Assembly: GCA_001600455.1 (NCBI GenBank) | Contig: BCKC01000006.1 | Location: forward strand, 1,240,001 to 1,304,000 | Length of the DNA: 64,000 nt | Reading direction: 5' to 3' | Origin: Endocalyx cinctus | Taxonomy: Eukaryota > Ascomycota > Sordariomycetes > Amphisphaeriales > Apiosporaceae | The notes under the pieces: generated by a model | What the model was told of the DNA's origin: nothing | The model's input: only the letters and a program-made list of their open reading frames with translations | Database searches by the model: none | Shown: positions 11,251-21,260 of the stretch, in pieces | Layout of the letters: the number at the start of each line of letters is the position of its first letter | Numbering within the stretch: position 1 is the first letter of the stretch | Program-made: the position numbers and the translations under genes

Positions 11251-11913
11251 GATTATTTAACTGATGAAAGGATACGATTTTGGAGAGCCACTACTTGCAA
11301 GTTGCTACCGGGCAGGTTGAAGCTCTCTATATATACTAAAGTATACATGTCACGATTTCATGTTCTCATGACCACCTGATTCACTGTAAAGAATGATTCA
11401 ACGTTCTATAGAAAGATTACAAATGTAATGATTACCGGATTCATGGTTTCTAGACATTTCATTTGTTTAATATCTTGAATATATGTCGTCTACCTATGTA
11501 CTAGACAGGACTTGTTGGAAATCGTATGCTCGGAATCCGGAGTACCAGCTGCCAGCTGACAGGCCTGACAGGGTGTAATAGCCGAGATCAAAGCCTCACG
11601 TTGCGTTGCACAGGCCAAGGCTTACACAGAAAAAATAATAATGTGGATCCATATCCATTACTGAATAGGTCACACAAACTTACCAGCCAGCTGCTACGCC
11701 ACATTTCGTGCCACAATTTTATGCCATTCCACCTGCCCACCAAATGATGACCTGCCCACCACAATAAATATTAGCCACACCAAAATTGTCAATTTTGAAA
11801 AAAATTAAACGAGAAAGTGGAAAAAAGTGCGGGCCTACTCTACCTCATCCAAATTTCTTGTGCCTGTAATCTACCAATCTCTCAACAACTAACCGTGATC
11901 CCAATCAGACACA
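11251..11913. other. Divergent promoter region between the reductase gene and rpl13
   Basis: 663 bp with no coding signal. The last 100 bp before rpl13 are pyrimidine- and A-rich, as in highly expressed fungal genes. One CGGAGTAC motif lies near 11537. Confidence 0.65.
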
Positions 11914-12983
11914 ATGGTATGTTAAATAAAGAATTGAATAAAGAAAGAATCGAGATTAATTCCTCTTATTTCGAATAGGCGATCAAGCACAACAACCAGA
12001 TTCAGAAAAACCGTACGTCAAATCACCTAGAAGATGCCAATACAATATCTACATCCTCCGCTTCCACCCACCTCTCGTTTATTCGACTCCGGAATACTAA
12101 CCAAGATGTATAGATTTCCGAAAGGATTGGCAGCGTCGGGTTCGATGTCACTTCGACCAGGTACGAAACCTCCGTCCCTCGTTAAAAAGAAGAAGAGAGA
12201 AAAAAAAATTAGATAAAGGATCATAGTTAGAAGGGGAACGACGACTAGAGTTTTCTAACATATTTGCTCTTATATATATATAGCCTACCAAGAAGATCCG
12301 ACGCCGCTCTCTGCGTCGCGCTAAGGCTGCTGCTGTTGCTCCCCGACCTGTTGACAAGCTACGACCTATTGTTCGATGCCCTACTATCAAGTACAACCGT
12401 CGGGTTCGTGCTGGACGCGGTTTCACCCTCACTGAGTTGAAGGTACATTTATCCCAATCCCCTTCTTACTTTTAAAGCTTCTAGGAGCTATCAGTAGTAT
12501 AACCAAAAAAAAATAGAGGGTTCGCATTAGAGGGGGAAACCGCAATATTGGGATTTGTGAATATTCTAACATAATTTACCCTAGGCTGCCGGAATCTCTC
12601 GTCGTGTGGCCCCCACCATCGGTATTTCCGTAGATCCCCGAAGACAGAATCTCAGCGAGGAATCGCTTGCCGCCAATGTCGAGCGCCTAAAGGCCTACCA
12701 GGCCCGATTGATCGTCTTCCCCCGCAAGGGTGCCAAGCACCCCAAGGCCGGTGACAGCAAAGATATTGACCTCAGCAAGACCGAGACCGTCTCAAGCGTC
12801 GGCTCTGCCCTACCAATTCCCGTCTCCGCCGGTGTTACCGAGATTAAGAAGGGTGATATGCCTGCTGCAGTTGAGGGTGGTGCTTACATGGCGCTGCGCA
12901 TGGCGAGAAGCAACGCAAGACTGCAGGGTGCTCGGGAGAAGCGAGCCAGAGATAAGGCTGATGCTGAGGCGGCTAAGAAATAA
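11914..12983 (+). CDS. rpl13: 60S ribosomal protein eL13 (L13)
   Basis: Five exons: 11914..11916, 11979..12012, 12114..12160, 12284..12442 and 12585..12983; 213 aa, normal for fungal eL13. The first exon is the ATG alone. The protein reads [20 protein letters not shown], then [19 protein letters not shown], then [21 protein letters not shown] and [18 protein letters not shown], all conserved in eukaryotic L13. The C-terminal helix is Lys/Arg/Ala-rich. It is a cytosolic large-subunit structural protein. Four short introns clustered at the 5' end are typical of ribosomal protein genes, and pyrimidine-rich sequence precedes the start. Confidence 0.97.
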
Positions 12984-13687
12984 GGGGACGGATGACAAAC
13001 AAAGTGGGAAAATCCTGAAAGGAGAAACTGCTTTACTGCACCGGAGTACGGACGGCATTACATAAAGGGTTCTGCTTTCGTTGCGTGTTGCAGGACGGTT
13101 ACACGGTCGGTTGGCTTGCGGTTTTACAGTGTAGACGGATGAAGAGAGTGGGAGGTTAAAAAAAAAAGGGTATCGCCTCTTCGACACTTTACGCACAAAA
13201 CTGAAGCATTTGTTGCATCTTCCCGGTTAGTTTTTTAGGTCGTTCTTCTCAATGGTAAATGAATGGACAAAATCTCGTATGACGCATAAATTAGATGTAT
13301 TGTTTATATACGTGATCAGGAATACCAGCGGCAATATTAGTCGTGTCCCTTAATTTGAAATGCACGGTATACTCAGTACATATTTTACGAGGTATCGACG
13401 GTAGCATCAAGCATCGCACAAACGCGAGGACAGCTGAATCATGACAACGACAGGTTCTTCCGTTCTCAGTTGGACGGGTACCTCGAATGAGGTTGTTCTT
13501 CTATTCAATTGTTTATCTTATCTGTAAGAATTTGCCTGACGGGAAAGAACTACCAATCAGATAAGGGGGGGGGGGGGGGGGGGAGGCAAACATACCGAGG
13601 CGGGGGGGGGGGGGGGGGGGGCATGATGAGCATTAACCAAGATGGTGAATACGAATTCGTGAGCTGTCGTCTTTCTTAAACATGTGA
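12984..13687. other. Convergent spacer with two poly-G runs
   Basis: 3' flanks of rpl13 and the armadillo gene. Two near-identical G runs lie at 13565-13583 (19 G) and 13602-13621 (20 G), separated by 18 bases. One CGGAGTACGG motif lies near 13041. Confidence 0.8.
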
Positions 13688-16024
13688 TTATGCTTCATGC
13701 TCCCTTCCCTTTGAATCCCTGTCACGCAAGAGATATACGCTTCCCTTAGCGAGAATCTGCTGAAAGGTACGTATCTGCCAAGGGAGAAGATCCTTAGGAC
13801 CGCAATTCAAAAGTTCATGAATGAGAACTAGGCCATTCTCGCGGTCGGTATTACGTTGCGGTATTTTCGTAGCTGCATTCGACGCTTGAGGTTGAAGACC
13901 TACAAAGTCAACCAGAGTCGATGCGTCCGCATTAGAGACGGGACTGGCGCCTGCTGCGGTCGCTTGGGACGATTCGGGGTTAACAGTCAAGCGATCGATG
14001 GTCGTATCGACGCCTTCAGTATTAACAACGTCGTCGTCGGTAATTTCTATAACATCGGCCATCTTCTCTCCTGTGATCAACGCAAATATGGCGGCTACGA
14101 GGCCGCGGTCAAGCATCGCCTGTGCGACTACGTGAGAGCCCTCTGGCGACCGTGCCATGATAGCAAAGACAAAAAGGAGCTCCGACCGTAGCGTAGGGAA
14201 TTTTTCTTGCACCCCCATATAAACGAGTGTCTTAGCGATTGTATCGTGACTGCCGTAGAATTCCTTCAGAGCAAACTTGTCCTTTAGCACTGTCGTATCA
14301 GCTCCTGGCGCACCAGTTGTCGCGTCCGCTATGTCGGACAGCAATAACGGCGTTGGACTCGTATGCAAGGCCCGACAAACAGTTGCCACTGCACGTGCGG
14401 TCTCCATTTTGGTCGGTTCTTGATCGGAGCGTAAGTGCAGATTTATGAGCATTTGTAGCTTAGACCACCCATGGGCTTGAGGCCCAGGGTTGGGGTTAAG
14501 TGGTGAGCAGATTCGCCGCACATTGTCCGGGCAGTTCACCAAAAGAAGACGCGCAAGTGACGCGGCCACAAATTGGATCTGCGGTAAGGTGTCAAGATCC
14601 CACAATCGGGGTAAAACATGCGGCTCAAACAGCCCTTCCTTTCCGAGGATAGATTTGTTGTCCGCGGCAATAGCGAGATTTTTAAGAAAGCCGAGCACAG
14701 CGTGAAGAAGTTGCATGTCGGTGTTAGCCGGGTCAGCTAGGATAGCGGTAAGTGGCTTGTGGATAGCGGCATTCCGAATTAGAAAGAGACACGTCTCGTC
14801 CGAACGTGCAATATTACCCAGCATAAGGCAAGCCGTCACTTGTAGAGGGATATGTGACGTTGAAATCCATTCTTGTAAGGACCGGGTTTCCGGGCCGTCC
14901 AGGGGACAGGACGAGACGAATGAAGTGATGGCGGACATATCTGCTAGTACTTGCGGGAAGATACTCTGCACCTTCTTCAACTCTTCACGTTCATCGACAT
15001 CAGACTCAGGGACGTCAAAACTGCTGCACGCCTTGTAGAAAGCATCTAGGATCAGAGACACCGAGTTGGATGTGCCCAAGAATGCTTTCTGAAAAAATTC
15101 ATGAGTAAGGTATGTCAGAGCGACTGATGATAAAGATAAGAAGTCCTCGAGTTCAAGTGAGAGTTGGGCGTTGGTTGCCAGCTTAAGGAGAACGAAAGGA
15201 GTACCGGGATGTACTAGGTCCTGCTCCGGTTCTATACAAACGTATCAATGACTAGTCGTTGATTCATCCCCAAATCTCACAATAAACTATTTCCTCTTTT
15301 CCCAGACACAAGAAAAAAAAATCGTACCTTGAGCGGCTGCAAAGCCTAGAAGTCTGCAGATGAAATTCATCAAATTTTCAACCTGCTCTAGCCGAGGACT
15401 ATCAACCAGGTTGACTAGCTTTGGATTCACGCCAGCTTTATAAATGGCTCTTTGGGCAGGCTCTAGTGCTTTGTTTTAGCAGATCCGGTATCTCGCCGAG
15501 GACTTCTTTATAGTTGGATTCTCACCATAGTCAACACAGATATTGAACAAGACCGGGATGACAAATGCTAAGAGGGAATCGTCATCGTCGTCTAACAAGT
15601 TCACGATGGATGACAGACATCCAGAAGCCACTACCCGTTCTCGGTTTTGATCTAGTGTTTTTTTTTTCTTGTTCAGTGCTCGTCTATAATATGTGCTACT
15701 TGAGTGATACAACATACCTACGTCGGCTGATGAGTTACCAATAATTCGGAGCGCGTGAATTTTGAGTGATGTGCTCAAGTTTCCACCACTCAGCACTTGA
15801 CAGAAGAACTCGAGCACTCCGGATTCTCCTAATGGTTTTCTCCAAGCTTCTATTCTACTTATATCACCGGTCTTCTGGGTAAGAAGCTCTAGATCTGGTG
15901 ATTCGGGCGACGACGTCCTGAGGTCTTTAGCGACGGCAGCTACTTGGCGTAGGGCCTGTATCCGAAGCGCATCATTATCTTGAGAAAGATTTGAAAAGAG
16001 TTGTTCGACGATTTCTGAGGACAT
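13688..16024 (-). CDS. Armadillo-repeat GTPase exchange/stimulator protein (SmgGDS/RAP1GDS1-like)
   Basis: Four exons on the minus strand: 16024..15718, 15651..15526, 15462..15328 and 15231..13688; all phases agree and give about 703 aa. The start MSSEIVEQLFSNL is chosen because the 11 codons before it look like leader. The protein is a string of armadillo/HEAT-like helical repeats; the clearest are LKIHALRIIGNSSADVDQNR, VASGCLSSIVNLLDDDDDSL and QVTACLMLGNIARSDETCLF. The RIIGNxxADxxxNR segment is the signature I associate with SmgGDS (RAP1GDS1), a chaperone and exchange factor for prenylated Rho/Rap small GTPases in the cytosol. A low-complexity insert with acidic ITDDDVV and Ala/Ser-rich stretches interrupts the C-terminal part. 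Another ARM-repeat regulator is possible but less likely. Confidence 0.82.
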
Positions 16025-16539
16025 TCTGATCAATCTGATCGATCGTTCTCTTTGCAAATATATATTTATGAAAACGGACGGCCTATATCTTAGCTGTAAG
16101 GGGCTGAAGAAAGCTTGGTGATAAACTGGTTATGTAGTCTAGTACTGGCGACCTAGGTGTCGCTCGTATTGATTTATGTAGATTACCGAGCAAAATAGGT
16201 GAATTTCATCTAAATTATTGCTAACATGTAACTTAGATATGTGTGCTCTCAGACGGTATATATATGTGCTTGTAGTGATAGAGACATGGAGATACCTACC
16301 TATAGCCATGGATCCATATAAGGTATATCACGTACCTATGAATGCATGCCTATAAGTATACTATGTATATATGAGTTAGTGTATTATCAGTTAATTACAT
16401 ATATATGTAATAAGTAGATACTGTCAGGCAGCCAGGCTTCCACCTCTGCTTATTATGGAGCTCTTACCCCTATTGCACTAATAAGATCACTGTTCACTCA
16501 GTGAGCCAGTAACGAGGGGCTAAGAACTACACAGTAATA

Positions 16540-16640
16540 AGTAAGTACTTAGTCAGGTAGTCTGGTAGTGTACATCCATAGTAGTGTACTTAAGTACCTA
16601 TGTAGGTACCTAGGTACCTAGGTACGGAGTACCCACTATC
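16540..16640. repeat. TACCTAGGTAC repeat cluster with TACGGAGTA
   Basis: Contains TAAGTACCTATGTAGGTACC, TAGGTACCTAGGTACGGAGT and related units; one of the densest blocks in the window. Confidence 0.7.
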
Positions 16641-16859
16641 AGATCAGCAGATATAACAGGTAATTCAATATTCTGATACTAAGTTACAGTAGTTAAGTAA
16701 ATACGCCAGTCAGCCAGTATTCCTACTATTTGTATTCAGTATATAACCTCTAAGTCTTAATGTACCATACTGACAGACGAGCTTATTCGCAAAATAAGTA
16801 GCAAGCTTATAGATAGAATATACTCTTAGGGACTCTAACTAACCTAAAGATTTACCTAG

Positions 16860-17730
16860 GTATATCCAATGTTTGCTCCCCCATAACCTTATGCTTCGCT
16901 CCATATCCGGAGTAAGATACCGAGAACAGCCTAGCAAGGCAGTTATAATAGGTTTGCCATTCTCGAGAAATTGTCGAATCTTAAGACCGATAAACAATCA
17001 ACTTCCCGGCATGAAAGTCCGAATATACACATGCAGGGGTGCTTCTCTAGAAAGAGTCATCATGCATCCCTTGTACTCAGAACTAGTAATTGCCTACCAC
17101 TCATAGCCCGCGGTTGAATAACCTCACCGGGTATGCGATGTTCAAGAACGAGAAAGGTAGTATTATGTGGTTTCTTCTTTGTATATGAATTCATAGTGCT
17201 GTCCACCGGTACAACAATTTGATCAGATGACCAAGAACTGACGAGATGCGCAATTAAACTCTCTGATTCACAGATATCATACTCCATTTCAACAAGATTT
17301 GACTATTCGTGGCACCATCTGTTCTAGTACTGCCCGAAGTCATACGTTCGTCAGCTCTGCTCATCTTGTTTTGCGTAACTTTAATAACACTTCCTTTATC
17401 TACAAACAAACCACAGCCATGACCATCGTATCTAGCATACCTACTCTTGTACCTCTCTACATAGATCGTATGCGTTGAACAAGGAGAATTGAATATGCCA
17501 CCGAGCTACTCTTCCACCGATCTTGATAATTTCCGGGCTCGCGCGGCAGGGAGGATTTGTATAACCATGCAATAAACCTTGCATTACTGTCCTATTCAGC
17601 GTCTTCTACGAGTTCGCTAAGAACGAGGAGTGAAGAAGGTATATATATGTAAGGTCAAACGAATGCTTACCTTCTCTTCGGCCTTGCTCCCGGTCTCGTT
17701 TTCGATTATCATACCGCGCCTGATACATAA
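16860..17730 (-). pseudogene. Decayed protein-coding gene, family not recognised
   Basis: The minus strand shows coding-like peptide segments in changing frames, broken by stops. From 5' to 3': ETGSKAEEK ending at a donor GTAAGC (17668); ELVEDAE then TAG then DSNARFIAWLYK; ARARKLSRSVEE then TAG (about 17508) then HTIYVERYKSRYARYDG and GCGLFVDKGSVIKV; a one-base frame change at about 17288; EYDICESESLIAHLVSSWSS and NTTFLVLEHRIPG; then VYSDFHAGKLIVYRS, TAA, and EWQTYYNCLARLFSVSYSG. At least five in-frame stops and two frame changes are needed to join these, so this looks like a dead gene rather than a spliced one. The GCGLFV-KxxxxIKV pattern and FLVLEH hint at a kinase-like nucleotide site, but that is weak. 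Confidence 0.58.
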
Positions 17731-17868
17731 TAGTTAATAAATTCCTAGACGCTCGCTCATACGTTCGGCACCCATACTCGTATTGTATTCATTCTACTAC
17801 ATACTCAACTATATTTTATCATATAATTCCTAATCTATTTACATTAATTTAAGCACCTGTTTTAAAAT

Positions 17869-18700
17869 ATGATACTTTACGATGTAGGGAATAATGCCAT
17901 GGCCTGCCTACTGCTGGTGTCTATAGTGGTAGTCCAGGCACAGAGCACCGGGTTGTACAACTACGGCTCCGAACCATACTCAGTAGAAGAGACCTCTAGC
18001 TCCTCGCCTCTCATCTCGGAATCAGAAACGGCCACCCTTTCGGAGACCACAACTATAATTGAAAGCGCTCCAGCTCTTCCTGATACCGTGACGATAACTA
18101 TAACATTATCCCAGATTCTCAACTGCAGCACTTCTACCCCGGCGACAACTCGTACGGACATATTGGGGTCTAGTATCGCTGTCACCGTCTCGATTACGGA
18201 GAGTAAAGCATCTCCAGGAATTACTCAAGCCTTCACACCTCCGCAGTCCATCGCAACTCTCAGTACTAGCACGCCCTGTAACGAGACCATGATAGCAGCA
18301 TCAAGCCCTGCTTTTAGTGGCACCACGTGCTCGTCAGCTGTAGGAAAAGGTACACTTAGTTTTCAACTTCATTTCTTCCCTTTCTTTTCCACCCAAGCAC
18401 GCTCTCTACCATGAGTGTGGTATACCTACGTATTCTCTACTAACTACTTATTTATAAGCATCAGAGACGCCCTTATGGGCAACCGACACTTCCACCACAA
18501 AAACTATCACCTTTCCCACTAGCGCCAGACCAACTGGCACGAGTTTCTCTTTAGCAGGAATCCCCGTCTCGACCTTAGCCCCTTATGATGTACCTATAGG
18601 CAAGTCCGCCGCCCCTCGAAGTATCGAAGGAGGCCTTTGGAGCTCTGTTATAGGGTACATAGGCTTAGGTTTACTACTACTGGAAGTGTTTCTTCAGTAA
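17869..18700 (+). CDS. Secreted Ser/Thr-rich protein with probable GPI anchor
   Basis: Two exons, 17869..18349 and 18465..18700, giving 238 aa. The N-terminus (MACLLLVSIVVVQAQS from the second ATG, codon 11) is a convincing signal peptide, so that ATG may be the real start. The mature part is dominated by Ser and Thr with few charged residues (TVTITITLSQ, TSTPATTRTD), as in O-mannosylated cell-wall proteins, and has few cysteines. The C-terminus has a small-residue region (GGLWSS) followed by a hydrophobic tail GYIGLGLLLLEVFLQ, fitting GPI-anchor addition. No enzymatic domain is visible. A role at the cell wall or plasma membrane is inferred from composition alone. Confidence 0.75.
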
Positions 18701-19392
18701 TTATCCATCATCCGTGGACGTTGTGTGCAACGAGAAAGCAGGTCAAATAGTATACATCGATTAAACAGGGTAACAAGGAGAATACCAAATTCACGTTCCC
18801 ATAATGTCTATTAGAACTTAAATTACGTTCATTTATCCACTGAAATCCTGTCCTTTTCCTGCCAGTATAAGACATTATGGTAATCCTTGCTCCGTTCTAC
18901 TATCTTTCACCCCCAGCGCTGTGGTGATGGTGCTAGAAGGGGAGAGGGAGCTCTTGGGGTCAAAATACATTCTGCGTTCTATTCACGTATGTTTGAAAGT
19001 TCAATAGAATCCTCTCTGTCGCATGGATAATAAGATATTCGAATATAATTCGGGACGAAAACAGGCATGGTTAGGTAGTGAACTACAGTCCTCGATTTCA
19101 AATGATTTTTCAGATGTGGTTTTGGTATCAACCAACAAATCATATTTTACTTATGGACAGAATGTGACAAACAAGATATTATCCCCAGATTCACAAAGAG
19201 GGGTATACCATGCTGCCACCGTTTCAACCACGGTAAGAACCCCCACGGTTCTTTATGGTACATTATATGTAATTATCCTCCATCCGTTGGTCATATCCTA
19301 CATTGCTAATAGAAAGTGCAAAACCCAAGCCTCCCTCGAGCACCGTGATGAAAATTCCTTGCGCGTAAATATCACGTCGTCAACAGTTAAAA
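18701..19392. other. Convergent spacer
   Basis: 3' flanks of the GPI-type gene and the carboxypeptidase gene. A 134-codon plus-strand frame at 19023-19427 overlaps the carboxypeptidase 3' end and has no family features; I do not call it. Confidence 0.6.
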
Positions 19393-21260
19393 CTAGGATA
19401 CACCATTCGCAACGGGAAGACCTTTAATCGCTCGGTTAAAGAATTCTAACGATGCTGTGGGTTGGTAACTTGGCACCATGTGCCCCGAGTCGTAGACACG
19501 AGTGAAACTGAAGTTTTCGTACTGCCGTGTCATTCCGTACTCCGTGCCGTTTACCGTGAAAGGTACATACGGAGAGGCACGAAATTGCGACCCATACCCG
19601 TACGACACGTTCAGAGATACGGCTTCGCCTCCAAACCAGTTCGCTATATAATCCTATATTCGATTTTTTGGTATGTATAATTAGCTTGTATTTTCGCTAG
19701 CAGGAATATGGCCCTCGCGATTCCAGAAAGACATACCGCATCTCCGTACATCAAATGTACGCTAATTCCTTGGTCAAGTAGACGTTCGAGATCATACAAA
19801 GAATCAGGGTACACCAGATCCCCTGTAGAGTCAAACGCGTCGGCTATCTCATCGCTGTTAGGTGACGTGTACTTCATGTTTACACCCAGCGCAGTTTGCG
19901 TGGAATCGAGGTTAAGATACTGTGTCTCCTTGCCAAACGTCTGGCCGCTGTAATCGCTGACTTGGCTCGCAGTCTGCATCTCGCGAATGTCGTACGGAGA
20001 CCTGCCGGTGCTCAAGTAGAAAGGACCCTCGACGTAAGTGCGGCAGAACTTAGTGGCCGCGGCGCATGCGTCAATTCCATAACTCGCATCGTGGCCAAGC
20101 AGAGCACAAGCGTCAATTTGATCTTTACAGCTACCTAAGCGTTCAGTCAGGTTAAGCTCTGCGACTCCACAAGGAGAAATGAAAATCGAAATTCTGGCTG
20201 GAAGGCGTCATTATCGTTTGCGAGTTGAAGGGAGTTTACTTACTAGGAAATTCCCAGTTCATCGTCATGTACTGATAGATCGAATCATTGACAAAGATTC
20301 CATACGAATTGTCGTATGCGAATTTGGGATAATACGGCATTTGAATTCCAGCGGAAATCATTCCATTGATAATTCCTAGAGATCCCATGTCCAACTCGAC
20401 AGCTCCCTCTACGGTACCATTTTGGATCGCGCGGTTCATGTCTAAGAAGTAAGCGAAGAATGTTGGGCCCCAATGCCCGCCGTAACTCTCGGTCCATAGG
20501 TGAAAGGTTCGAGACTTGATAGTATCATCTATAGTCGGTAGTCCTTGCAGGAAAGCCTGGAGCGCTTTCCAAGTTACGACAGCGGCGTGATTAGTTGTGT
20601 CGGTAGCATCCGCACCGTCAATAGCGTGGCAGTTGTCTGATACATCGAATTGTCTCGTGGCATTATAGACTCCCTCAGCTCTGTCTGTGTAGGAGAAACC
20701 GACTCCTATTGGCTGAGACAAGAAAAGCATGTTGCTTTGTTGAGTCCAAGAAAGGGGGTTCGTAATGGTTTCGTACGTAGAAGTCTCGTTGACAACCTTG
20801 CATGGACCGACTTCTATCCAGACGTGTGAGCAGTCAACGGCACTCGTCGATTGTATCGTTACGAGTAATATCACTTACCTGTGAAAAGGCCCAGAAGGGA
20901 ATCCGCTCCAGGGCCACCATTGAGCCATAAAGTCAGAGGGGCACTGTCGGCGTTTTGTCTAGCCTCGAATAACCAAAAGAACATGTGCGTGCTCTCATCG
21001 ATATCGATGTAGCCGGAGTAAGATTCAACACCCGGGGTGGTCTCGCAGACACCTTGCTGGCCAGGACGAGTCCATCGAATAGATACACCGTCAGGCCCGA
21101 GCCATGTTGCCATGCCAGCAGCATCGGCAGAAGCAAGAGCCCGAGAATGAGCTGGGGCTTCTGATATTAGTTCCGATGAAACTCCAAAAGTAGCCAACGC
21201 GGTTGCCATGATAGCAACGGACAAGAAGCTGTTAAGTAGGAAGCGGATGAAATACATCAT
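19393..21260 (-). CDS. Secreted/vacuolar serine carboxypeptidase (peptidase family S10)
   Basis: Four exons on the minus strand: 21260..20879, 20813..20244, 20158..19737 and 19653..19393; 544 aa. The start at MMYFIRFLLNSFLSVAIMA gives a clean signal peptide; an upstream in-frame ATG at 21356 would put 32 residues before it. The fold markers appear in order: RQNADSAPLTLWLNGGPGAD, NMLFLSQPIGVGFSYTD, the nucleophile motif WTESYGGHWGP, the Asp segment YGDADYIANWFGG across the third intron, and the catalytic His in YDSGHMVPSYQP. Many NxT/S sequons suggest glycosylation. The enzyme should release C-terminal residues from peptides at acidic pH outside the cell or in the vacuole. The oxyanion-hole motif reads GGPGADS rather than the usual GGPGCSS. 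Confidence 0.94.

Larger units (their letters stand above)
16025..17868. other. Divergent gene-poor spacer with repeats and a gene relic
   Basis: The first 800 bp are rich in ATATAT and TACCTAGGTA-type palindromes. From about 16860 a decayed minus-strand gene is visible (separate entry). The last 140 bp are the AT-rich leader of the GPI-type protein gene. Confidence 0.7.

Noticed and set aside
13688..15079. Treating the long C-terminal armadillo exon as a separate gene starting at MGTSNSVS
   Set aside because: The frame continues upstream through acceptor 15232 into three further exons with matching phases and continuing helical repeats.
19023..19427. Plus-strand open frame of 134 codons between the GPI-type and carboxypeptidase genes
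   Set aside because: It overlaps the carboxypeptidase 3' exon in antisense, and its sequence shows no conserved pattern.
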